7,883 bases of DNA from JABIBT01 sp964481835 (lineage in GTDB: Archaea; Nanobdellota; Nanobdellia; SCGC-AAA011-G17; PNOQ01): assembly GCA_964481835.1 (NCBI GenBank), contig CAYZTT010000022.1, positions 1-7,883 on the forward strand, given 5' to 3'. Positions 1-5,016 of the stretch are shown one piece after another (the first letter of the stretch is position 1; each line of letters opens with the position of its first letter). The notes under the pieces were generated by a model. The model saw only the letters and a list, made by a program, of their open reading frames with translations. It was not told where the DNA came from and did no database searches. Position numbers and translations under genes: made by a program.

Positions 1-490
1 TTTTCTTAGAACTATAGTGGTTAAGATGATTTTTAACATTCGCTCTCCAATTAGGCATATATGAAGAGGCATAGACATTTGCATGGATTGGTTTATGTTT
101 ACTCAAATAATCTTTCAACCAGATAATCCCTGGATGAAATCTTAAACAATAAGCCACATAAGTTTTGATTTTGTTCTTCTTAACATATTTTACTAACTCT
201 GCCAACCCTTTTGTTGTGTGGGAAATTGGCTTTTCAATAAATAAGTCAATGCCATTTTTAGCACAAAAGATCAGATATTTCATATGTTCGGAAGTAGGGT
301 TCGTAACAAATGCTAAATCTGGTTTCCAATCCATAACTTCTTTGAGAGTATAGACTTCTTTAATCCCCAATTTATTCTTATTAGTGGATTTCCCGCTTCT
401 AAAGGCAAGCAAATCATGATTAAAATGTTCCTTCAGAAGCCTAGCATGTCTCTCTCCAATAGACCCTAAACCAAAAAATACGATTTTCAT
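1..490 (-). CDS. Gfo/Idh/MocA family NAD(P)-dependent oxidoreductase, 3' end missing
   Basis: The ATG at 490-488 opens a frame that stays open for 163 codons to the left edge, so the C-terminal half is outside the window. The N-terminus is a Rossmann nucleotide-binding motif, GLGSIGERHARLL at residues 7-19. It is followed by VTNPTSEHM (about 65-73) and the family's catalytic-loop signature EKPIS (about 84-88), whose Lys is the usual active-site residue, then AYCLRFHP and YMPNWR near the edge. Family members oxidise or reduce sugars and nucleotide sugars, for example UDP-HexNAc or inositol dehydrogenases. The substrate cannot be told from this half, but the surrounding glycan genes favour a nucleotide sugar. 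It lies 36 nt behind the GNAT gene and has its own TATA-like box at the leaderless distance, so it can be transcribed independently. Family assignment is firm; substrate is unknown. Confidence 0.9.
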   Translation of the reverse strand, partial: MKIVFFGLGSIGERHARLLKEHFNHDLLAFRSGKSTNKNKLGIKEVYTLKEVMDWKPDLAFVTNPTSEHMKYLIFCAKNGIDLFIEKPISHTTKGLAELVKYVKKNKIKTYVAYCLRFHPGIIWLKDYLSKHKPIHANVYASSYMPNWRANVKNHLNHYSSKK

Positions 491-511
491 CTAAAATTGG
501 GATAATAAAAG

Positions 512-522
512 TATTAAAAAAG
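512..522 (-). promoter_or_regulatory. TATA-like box for the oxidoreductase gene
   Basis: The minus strand reads CTTTTTTAATA. The TTTTAATA core is centred about 25 nt upstream of the ATG at 490, the same spacing as the four other boxes in the window. It sits in the 36-nt gap after the GNAT stop codon. Transcription would start at or within a few bases of the ATG, giving a leaderless mRNA. The box matches the consensus less well than the TTATAAA boxes elsewhere. Confidence 0.5.
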
Positions 523-526
523 CTTA

Positions 527-1276
527 CTATTCTCCTGAAAACATCCTTTCAGATTCTTCGCGCTTAGTAGCTAAATAAGCCATTACTTCTTTCTCTTTGG
601 CTGGGTCTACAAGATATACCATCTGTCTCTCCGCCCTGAATGCCGCAGCCCTGGCATCTCCAGCAACCGCATCAGTAACATCTACCTCTAAAGGGTTTAA
701 TATGTCTCCCGTATAGGTAAATCCTTCTCTTTCGTAAAGTGCAAATCCCCCATCATTATCCATCGCTGTAGTAAGTTCAATTGCATCCCTTCCAAGTTCA
801 TGAGCAACTTTCTTCAGAATTCTAACCCCAAGTCCCCCCAATCCTCGCCCATGAAATTCATCACCAATAGCGATTCCCAATTCAGGAACTTCTACTCCTC
901 CAATATCTCGAGAATGCCGATTCCCTCCTGCCTTCCAAAGGAAAAAATGTCCTGCCGGCCTACCGTTGACATGGATGGTATAGCTTGCATCAATTCCCTC
1001 CCTGGATTTCTTCCGGGCATCCTCTACCGCTTGTGGAAAATCCTCCATATGCCCCCAAGGGTACGGACAAAAAAGCTCCTTCGATTTATGCCCAAGTGTC
1101 TCGCCAAATCGGGCTAGGAACTCTTCATCCCCCCTATGTAAATTAGTAATTTCCACAGAAAGCGGAGGAGAATAAAAACTAATAGATACATCCTGCGGGC
1201 TTGAAGTATCATTTCCCAAAATTGCTGCATCAGGATATTTTAAAACAATCTCCTGGAGCCCACTAGAAAAAGACAT
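527..1276 (-). CDS. GNAT-family N-acetyltransferase with C-terminal extension
   Basis: A 249-residue protein whose central part is a GNAT fold, which transfers an acyl group from acyl-CoA to an amine. Motif A lies at about residues 132-160 (PELGIAIGDEFHGRGLGG), with the pyrophosphate-binding loop HGRGLG at 142-147; the usual leading Gln/Arg is His. The motif B-like segment is ALYEREGF at 179-186. The layout resembles RimJ/RimL-type acetyltransferases. At 249 residues it is longer than the usual 150-190, with an N-terminal addition of about 40 and a charged tail of about 60 residues after motif B, ending in a Lys/Glu-rich helix. Its ATG overlaps the stop of the TIM-barrel gene by one base (TAATG) and follows an AAGGAG motif, so the two are co-transcribed and probably translationally coupled. 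The acceptor (protein N-terminus, amino sugar or small molecule) is unknown. Confidence 0.85.
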   Translation of the reverse strand: MSFSSGLQEIVLKYPDAAILGNDTSSPQDVSISFYSPPLSVEITNLHRGDEEFLARFGETLGHKSKELFCPYPWGHMEDFPQAVEDARKKSREGIDASYTIHVNGRPAGHFFLWKAGGNRHSRDIGGVEVPELGIAIGDEFHGRGLGGLGVRILKKVAHELGRDAIELTTAMDNDGGFALYEREGFTYTGDILNPLEVDVTDAVAGDARAAAFRAERQMVYLVDPAKEKEVMAYLATKREESERMFSGE

Positions 1277-2304
1277 TATAATCTCCTTAACACATAATCT
1301 ATAGATGTTCTCAAATTCGGCCTATTAGCAAAGTCACTCTCATGGATTTCAAAGACAACTCGAAGGTCCCTATTAAATAACTCAGGAATAATTTCTTCCA
1401 GCCCCGATATCTCGCCTTCACCAAGTGCAATCCCTTCTTCATGCATAGATTCTCCAGGAACAAACAAACCCCTTGAATCATTCAAATGAACAACTTCTCC
1501 ATCTTTCAGATTAGAAACCTCATCCCTCAAGTTTCCTGCAGCAAGAACCTCAACATCTTCCGGAGAAAGCCCTCGATATGTCTCAAAAAATCCTTCTGCT
1601 CCCGCCTTTTCTTGGGCAGCCCGATATAGCGTATGAGTATGGCACAGATCTAAAGCAACACCTAGTCCTGCCTCTCGAACTTGATTTGCTCCCCTTCCAG
1701 AAAACAAAGGAAATGGATTGCCTAATTGATTAATAGGAATTCCCCCCTCAGTATCTTTATCATCACAATCTCCAAATTCAGGAACTGGGCAAGTTTCAAT
1801 CTGCAACTTAACTCCTTTAGATGCCGCATAATCTGCAACCTCTTTCAATGCAGGAAGTATTTCTTCTTCAAATTTCTTCCCAAAATAACCATAACGTTCC
1901 TCCACAGTCGCTCCTGCCGCAGACCATTCCTCCGGCTTAAGGAGTGAATTCAAATGGAATGTAACAACATGATCCAACGCTCCAGGCAAACCTCTCGCAA
2001 AATCAACCGCAGACTTAATGTGCTCAACAGAGCCCACGGGATCATGATAAAAATCTAAATCTTCCAATGGCCTATTAGAAGCCATTACAATAACTGGTAA
2101 ATCCCCTACCCTTGTAGTTAAATCTTTAAAATTCCCGTATTGTTTGTCTCGTAGCTCTCCTTCCAAAGAAGCTTTTCCTCCAAGAACAACAAGCATCAAA
2201 CCCGTATTAAACCCTCTATCTTGAAAGTCTTTAAGAAATCCATAACTAGTGTCTAAATCATCTGCAAACTTTGCCACTGCCGGAACATATACTGTTGGTT
2301 TCAT
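1276..2304 (-). CDS. Xylose isomerase-like TIM-barrel protein (sugar isomerase/epimerase or endonuclease IV-like fold)
   Basis: A 342-residue soluble protein with the strand-by-strand pattern of the AP-endonuclease-2/xylose-isomerase TIM barrel. Candidate metal ligands sit at strand ends in the expected order: VTFHLN (His117), LQIET (Glu170), VALDLCHTH (Asp219, His222, His224), VVHLND (His273, Asp276), and VFEIHE (Glu319, Glu322). ALGEGEI at 293-299 matches the loop found before the last strands of this superfamily. Members include sugar isomerases/epimerases, myo-inosose dehydratases and endonuclease IV. There is no clear DNA-binding loop set, so a small-molecule role is more likely than repair, but this is not certain. 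It is the first gene of the minus-strand unit: a TATA box lies about 26 nt upstream and the next gene starts inside its stop codon. GC content looks higher than in the plus-strand glycan genes. Confidence 0.8.
   Translation of the reverse strand: MKPTVYVPAVAKFADDLDTSYGFLKDFQDRGFNTGLMLVVLGGKASLEGELRDKQYGNFKDLTTRVGDLPVIVMASNRPLEDLDFYHDPVGSVEHIKSAVDFARGLPGALDHVVTFHLNSLLKPEEWSAAGATVEERYGYFGKKFEEEILPALKEVADYAASKGVKLQIETCPVPEFGDCDDKDTEGGIPINQLGNPFPLFSGRGANQVREAGLGVALDLCHTHTLYRAAQEKAGAEGFFETYRGLSPEDVEVLAAGNLRDEVSNLKDGEVVHLNDSRGLFVPGESMHEEGIALGEGEISGLEEIIPELFNRDLRVVFEIHESDFANRPNLRTSIDYVLRRL
1283..1288 (-). promoter_or_regulatory. Shine-Dalgarno for the GNAT gene
   Basis: The minus strand reads AAGGAG, ending six bases before the ATG at 1276. 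It is embedded in the last Arg-Arg codons of the TIM-barrel gene. It is the clearest ribosome binding site in the window. It fits an internal operon gene, whereas the first genes of transcription units lack one. Confidence 0.75.
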
Positions 2305-2326
2305 CTAAATTTGGAAGCCTGAGGGC

Positions 2327-2336
2327 ATTTATAAAA
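2327..2336 (-). promoter_or_regulatory. TATA box for the TIM-barrel/GNAT unit
   Basis: The minus strand reads TTTTATAAAT, centred about 26 nt upstream of the ATG at 2304. A purine-rich GAAAAG stretch lies directly upstream, where an archaeal BRE would be expected. The spacing predicts a leaderless transcript. It is back to back with the epimerase TATA box inside an 86-nt divergent intergenic region. Confidence 0.7.
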
Positions 2337-2360
2337 CTTTTCAAACAAAAATCAATAAAA

Positions 2361-2369
2361 TTTATAAAG
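2361..2369 (+). promoter_or_regulatory. TATA box for the epimerase gene
   Basis: TTTATAAAG is centred about 25 nt upstream of the ATG at 2391 and is preceded by the A-rich stretch AATCAATAAAA (possible BRE). This spacing selects the ATG at 2391 as the start, rather than the upstream in-frame ATG at 2271, which lies inside the divergent gene. No Shine-Dalgarno precedes 2391, consistent with leaderless initiation. Confidence 0.72.
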
Positions 2370-2390
2370 CCAACCCAGGTATTCAAACTA

Positions 2391-3515
2391 ATGGAAAAAG
2401 CATTGGTGACTGGGGGTGCAGGCCTCATTGGTTCTCACATAGTAGATCTTCTTCTACAAAAAGGCTACGAAGTTAAAGTTCTAGATAATCTTGAGAAAGA
2501 AACACACCCATTTGGGAAACCTAACTGGATCCCAGAGAGTGTAGAATTCATAAAAGGAGATATGAAGAGTCTGAGGAATGTAAAAAAAGCTGTAAAGGGA
2601 GTAAATTATATCTTTCATCAAGCAGCTTACGGTGGATTTTCTCCAGATGATAAAAAATACGTAATGTCTAACAGTGTAGGAATTGTAAATCTATTCAATG
2701 CAATAAAATCTACCAGGGCACCAATAAAAAAAGTAGTAACTGCTTCCTCTCAAGGAGTTTATGGCGAGGGAAGATACTTCTGTCCAGAGCACGGGGTTTT
2801 TCACCCATCAAACAGGCCCCAAAAACAATTGGAGCTATCTGAATGGGAAGTGAAGTGCCCTATCTGTTCAAAATTAGCAGAGCCAAAGCCAGTCGATGAA
2901 GAAAAACCTATAGATCCAGGCATAACATATTCTATGACAAAATATACGCAAGAAAGATACACAATAAAAACGGGGGAGAAATTAGGAATTCCTTCTGTTG
3001 CATTAAGGTATAGCATGACTTATGGCCCAAGGCAATCATTGTTCAACCCATACACAGGGGTAACATCCGTTTTCTCAACACTGCTCCTAAATGATAAACA
3101 ACCCACTGTATACGAAGATGGGCATCAAAAAAGAGATTTCGTTTTTGTAGGAGACGTAGCTAATGCAAACATCGCCGTTTCTGAATCAGATAACGCAAAC
3201 CACCAAGTATTCAACGTTGGAACTGGCACTCCAACTACAGTACTACAGTATATAGACATACTAAAAAAAGCCTATAACAAAGAACATATAAAATCAAATA
3301 TTCCAAACCAGTTTAGGCCGGGAGAGGTAAGGCACCTATTCTCAGATTCAACAAAATTAAGGTCCATTGGATGGGAGCCAAAAGTAACAGTAGCAGAAGG
3401 AGTAAATAACTATGTTAAATGGATTAGAAGACAAGGAGAAGTTAAAGATTACTTCACAAAAGCAAAAGAATGGATGGACAAACAACGAATTGTCGTCCAG
3501 TCCGGAAACAAATAA
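2391..3515 (+). CDS. NAD-dependent nucleotide-sugar epimerase/dehydratase (extended SDR) with Cys/His insertion
   Basis: 374 residues starting MEKALVTGG. The GGAGLIG glycine motif (8-14) and Asp32 at the end of the second strand mark an NAD(H)-binding extended SDR, with HQAA at 76-79. Catalytic residues are visible: VTASSQGVYGEG (Ser119/Ser120) and YSMTK (Tyr180, Lys184). RDFVFVGDVA (248-257) and VFNVGTG (273-279) are typical of the UDP-glucose 4-epimerase group. An insertion between the Ser and the YxxxK motif carries CPEH (Cys131, His134) and CPIC (Cys156, Cys159), a probable zinc-binding knuckle. From memory, a similar Cys insertion occurs in dTDP-L-rhamnose 4-epimerase (WbiB-like), so that is the best specific guess; a GDP- or UDP-sugar epimerase is the alternative. 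It has its own TATA box, and the glycosyltransferase gene overlaps its 3' end, suggesting that it supplies that enzyme's donor. Family is firm; substrate is inferred. Confidence 0.9.
   Translation: MEKALVTGGAGLIGSHIVDLLLQKGYEVKVLDNLEKETHPFGKPNWIPESVEFIKGDMKSLRNVKKAVKGVNYIFHQAAYGGFSPDDKKYVMSNSVGIVNLFNAIKSTRAPIKKVVTASSQGVYGEGRYFCPEHGVFHPSNRPQKQLELSEWEVKCPICSKLAEPKPVDEEKPIDPGITYSMTKYTQERYTIKTGEKLGIPSVALRYSMTYGPRQSLFNPYTGVTSVFSTLLLNDKQPTVYEDGHQKRDFVFVGDVANANIAVSESDNANHQVFNVGTGTPTTVLQYIDILKKAYNKEHIKSNIPNQFRPGEVRHLFSDSTKLRSIGWEPKVTVAEGVNNYVKWIRRQGEVKDYFTKAKEWMDKQRIVVQSGNK
3397..3402 (+). promoter_or_regulatory. Possible Shine-Dalgarno for an alternative upstream GT2 start
   Basis: AAGGAG lies nine bases before an in-frame ATG at 3412. 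If used, the glycosyltransferase would gain 26 hydrophilic residues and overlap the epimerase by 104 nt. The motif also encodes Glu-Gly-Val of the epimerase, a common sequence near the C-terminus of that family, so it may be coincidental. Confidence 0.3.
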
Positions 3516-4194
3516 AACTCTTTCTATAATCATGCCAACACATGATGAGGAAGGGAATCTTTCCAACACAGTAGAGCCATTAATAGAACTTCTAAATAAT
3601 CTTTCAGTCCCCCATGAATTACTAATCATAAATGATGGTTCAACAGATAAATCCGGAGAAATTGCGGACAGCTTATCAGAAAAATATCCTTCCGTAAAAG
3701 TATTCCATCATGAAAAAAACAAAGGCTATGGGGGAGCCCAACTAACCGGCTTCAAAAATGTAAAAGGGGAATACATAATGTTAATCCCCTCAGACAATCA
3801 ATTTTTCCTAGCTGACCTCCCACAATATCTTGAAGAGATAAAAAATGCAGATATAGTAATTGGATATCGTCAAAACAGAGCAGATCCCAAAAGAAGAGGA
3901 GTTGTTGCAAAGATATACAATTTCAGTTTACGGTTCTTATTCGGATTAAAAATACGAGATATAGATTGGGTTAAAATATACAAAAAAGAATTTATAGATT
4001 CAACCGAGATAGAATCAAAATCTGCATTAATTGACACAGAACTTGTAATAAAAGCGCATAAGAAGGGGTTAAAGATAAAAGAAGTTCCTTGCGGGCATCT
4101 TCCCAGAGTCCACGGTGTTCAAAGTGGGAATAACATAAAAGTATTACTAAAAGAACTAAAAGAATTTATAAAATTCTGGTTCAAAACCCTTTAA
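3490..4194 (+). CDS. Family 2 glycosyltransferase, DPM1/ArnC-like (polyprenyl-phosphate sugar synthase)
   Basis: A GT-A fold enzyme that most likely transfers a sugar from a nucleotide donor to polyprenyl (dolichyl) phosphate at the cytoplasmic membrane face. Numbered from the TTG at 3490 (234 aa): SIIMPTHDEEGN (about 12-23) is the first strand, NDGSTD (48-53) the donor-binding motif, NKGYGGA (about 77-83) follows, and GYRQNRADPKRR (125-136) with LFGLKIRDIDWVKIY is the acceptor-side signature of the DPM-like subfamily. The usual DxD reads PSDNQF (from 100), lacking the first Asp. No membrane helices are visible, so it would be peripheral. The start is uncertain: TTG 3490 gives a 26-nt overlap with the epimerase and a normal N-terminus, while ATG 3412 has an AAGGAG nine bases upstream but overlaps by 104 nt. 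There is no TATA box before either, so it is co-transcribed with the epimerase. Confidence 0.88.
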   Translation: MSSSPETNKTLSIIMPTHDEEGNLSNTVEPLIELLNNLSVPHELLIINDGSTDKSGEIADSLSEKYPSVKVFHHEKNKGYGGAQLTGFKNVKGEYIMLIPSDNQFFLADLPQYLEEIKNADIVIGYRQNRADPKRRGVVAKIYNFSLRFLFGLKIRDIDWVKIYKKEFIDSTEIESKSALIDTELVIKAHKKGLKIKEVPCGHLPRVHGVQSGNNIKVLLKELKEFIKFWFKTL

Positions 4195-4199
4195 CAAAC

Positions 4200-4209
4200 T
4201 TTTTTAAAG
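4200..4209 (+). promoter_or_regulatory. TATA-like box before the SMR-type pair (also an oligo-T tract)
   Basis: TTTTTTAAAG is centred about 26 nt upstream of the ATG at 4232, matching the leaderless spacing of the other starts. It lies six bases after the GT2 stop. Its six-T run could also act as an archaeal oligo-T terminator for the epimerase-GT2 transcript, so the two roles cannot be separated from sequence. Confidence 0.5.
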
Positions 4210-4231
4210 ATATCAACAGAGATAAACAAAG

Positions 4232-4615
4232 ATGATAAAAAAAGAGAAAATAAAGAGTATCCTCTACATTATATTTATCGTTATAATAATCTCAATAGCC
4301 CAGACCTTAATAAAAACAGGCATGAACAAGATTCAGATTTCAGATTTTCTAAACATATTCAATATCTCAGTAATAATTAACATAATCACAAACTGGTATG
4401 TTGTGGGGGGTTTCGCGCTCTATGCGATGACCTTAGTATTTCTTCTTGGAGTAATGAGTAAGGAGGATGTGAGCTTTGTTTACCCTTTGCTTTCTATAGG
4501 GTATGTAGTAACTGCAGTGTTTGCAATAATTTTCTTAAGTGAATTTGTGAGCATCTTAAGGTGGGGAGGTATAGCCTTGATCTTTCTAGGATCATTCTTC
4601 ATCGGCAAGAGTTAA
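4232..4615 (+). CDS. Small four-helix SMR/EamA-type membrane protein, first of a pair (probable flippase subunit)
   Basis: 127 residues with four hydrophobic segments (about 8-25, 45-74, 82-103, 108-125), the size and layout of SMR/ArnE-ArnF-type half transporters. SIAQTLIKTGM (21-31) is the helix-1 signature of the EamA/ArnE group. Gln24 sits in the region where drug-exporting SMR proteins carry their membrane Glu. VSFVYPLLSIGYVVTAVFA (80-98) and RWGGIALIFLGSF (110-122) match the conserved helix 3 and helix 4 blocks of the group. Lys and Arg cluster at the N-terminus (Lys3, 4, 6, 8), predicting N-in topology. It is one base from its paralogue and follows a DPM-like GT2, so a role in flipping polyprenyl-phosphate sugar is inferred. 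Drug or small-solute transport is the alternative. Confidence 0.82.
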   Translation: MIKKEKIKSILYIIFIVIIISIAQTLIKTGMNKIQISDFLNIFNISVIINIITNWYVVGGFALYAMTLVFLLGVMSKEDVSFVYPLLSIGYVVTAVFAIIFLSEFVSILRWGGIALIFLGSFFIGKS

Positions 4616-4616
4616 A

Positions 4617-4982
4617 ATGAAAGAAATAATTATAGTTATAATCTCTGTATTTGTAGGGGCATTCGGCCAAATCTACTTCAAAAAGGGGATGGTTAGTACA
4701 AAAATAATTGGAATGTTAAACACGATAAAGAGCGCGGTCAAGGTGTTTTCAAATCCGGCCGTCCTTCTTGGACTAATATTATATGCCATCAGTTCAATTT
4801 TATGGCTATTTGCAATGACTCGTCTTGATATCAGCTTAATGTACCCCTTAACAAGCCTAGGCTATTTTATAACTGCAATATTCGCATCAAAAATGTTAGG
4901 CGAGAGAGTAACTTCTTCAAGATGGATTGGGATAAGTTTAATTTTCTTGGGCTCCCTTCTAATTATGTTTGATGGGCTTTAG
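4617..4982 (+). CDS. Small four-helix SMR/EamA-type membrane protein, second of a pair (probable flippase subunit)
   Basis: 121 residues, clearly paralogous to the preceding protein: FGQIYFKKGM (16-25) aligns with its AQTLIKTGM, and LMYPLTSLGYFITAIFA and RWIGISLIFLGSLLI align with its helices 3 and 4. Four hydrophobic segments are visible. Gln18 occupies the helix-1 position, again not the Glu of drug-exporting SMR proteins. Positive residues lie in the first and third loops (Lys22, 23, 29, 38, 42 and Lys92, Arg97, Arg102), the reverse of the partner, predicting N-out topology and an antiparallel heterodimer. The start is one base after the previous stop, with no Shine-Dalgarno or TATA, so it is translated from the same mRNA, probably by coupling. 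The promoter of the GT-C gene begins just after its stop codon. Confidence 0.82.
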   Translation: MKEIIIVIISVFVGAFGQIYFKKGMVSTKIIGMLNTIKSAVKVFSNPAVLLGLILYAISSILWLFAMTRLDISLMYPLTSLGYFITAIFASKMLGERVTSSRWIGISLIFLGSLLIMFDGL

Positions 4983-4987
4983 ACAAG

Positions 4988-4996
4988 CTTATAAAT
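4988..4996 (+). promoter_or_regulatory. TATA box for the GT-C gene
   Basis: CTTATAAAT lies immediately after the second SMR stop codon and is centred about 25 nt upstream of the ATG at 5017. This spacing decides the start: the in-frame ATGs at 4969 and 4972 lie upstream of the box and overlap the previous gene. Leaderless initiation at 5017 is predicted. Confidence 0.68.
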
Positions 4997-5016
4997 CTCG
5001 CATCATCAACAACTCA

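Noticed and set aside
165..353. 62-codon plus-strand open frame
   Set aside because: It lies antisense inside the oxidoreductase gene, which has clear family motifs in this stretch.
800..1117. 105-codon plus-strand open frame
   Set aside because: Antisense to the GNAT catalytic core, with no recognisable protein pattern. It is a shadow of the GC-richer codons.
1726..1947. 73-codon plus-strand open frame
   Set aside because: Antisense to the TIM-barrel gene and of low-complexity composition.
2271..2390. Upstream extension of the epimerase to an ATG at 2271
   Set aside because: It would overlap the divergent TIM-barrel gene and both promoters. The Rossmann start MEKALVTGG and the TATA spacing fit 2391.
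3357..3629. 90-codon minus-strand open frame across the epimerase-GT2 junction
   Set aside because: Antisense to two well-supported genes, with no family features.
4330..4348. Short tandem repeat TTCAGATTTCAGATTTT
   Set aside because: About two copies of a 7-8-base unit inside the coding sequence of the first SMR-type protein (Lys-Ile-Gln-Ile-Ser-Asp-Phe). There is no sign of function.
4969..5016. Start of the GT-C protein at ATG 4969
   Set aside because: It lies before the TATA box at 4988-4996 and inside the previous gene. The extra 16 residues are hydrophilic, while MKQLLKNERL followed by a helix is a normal start.
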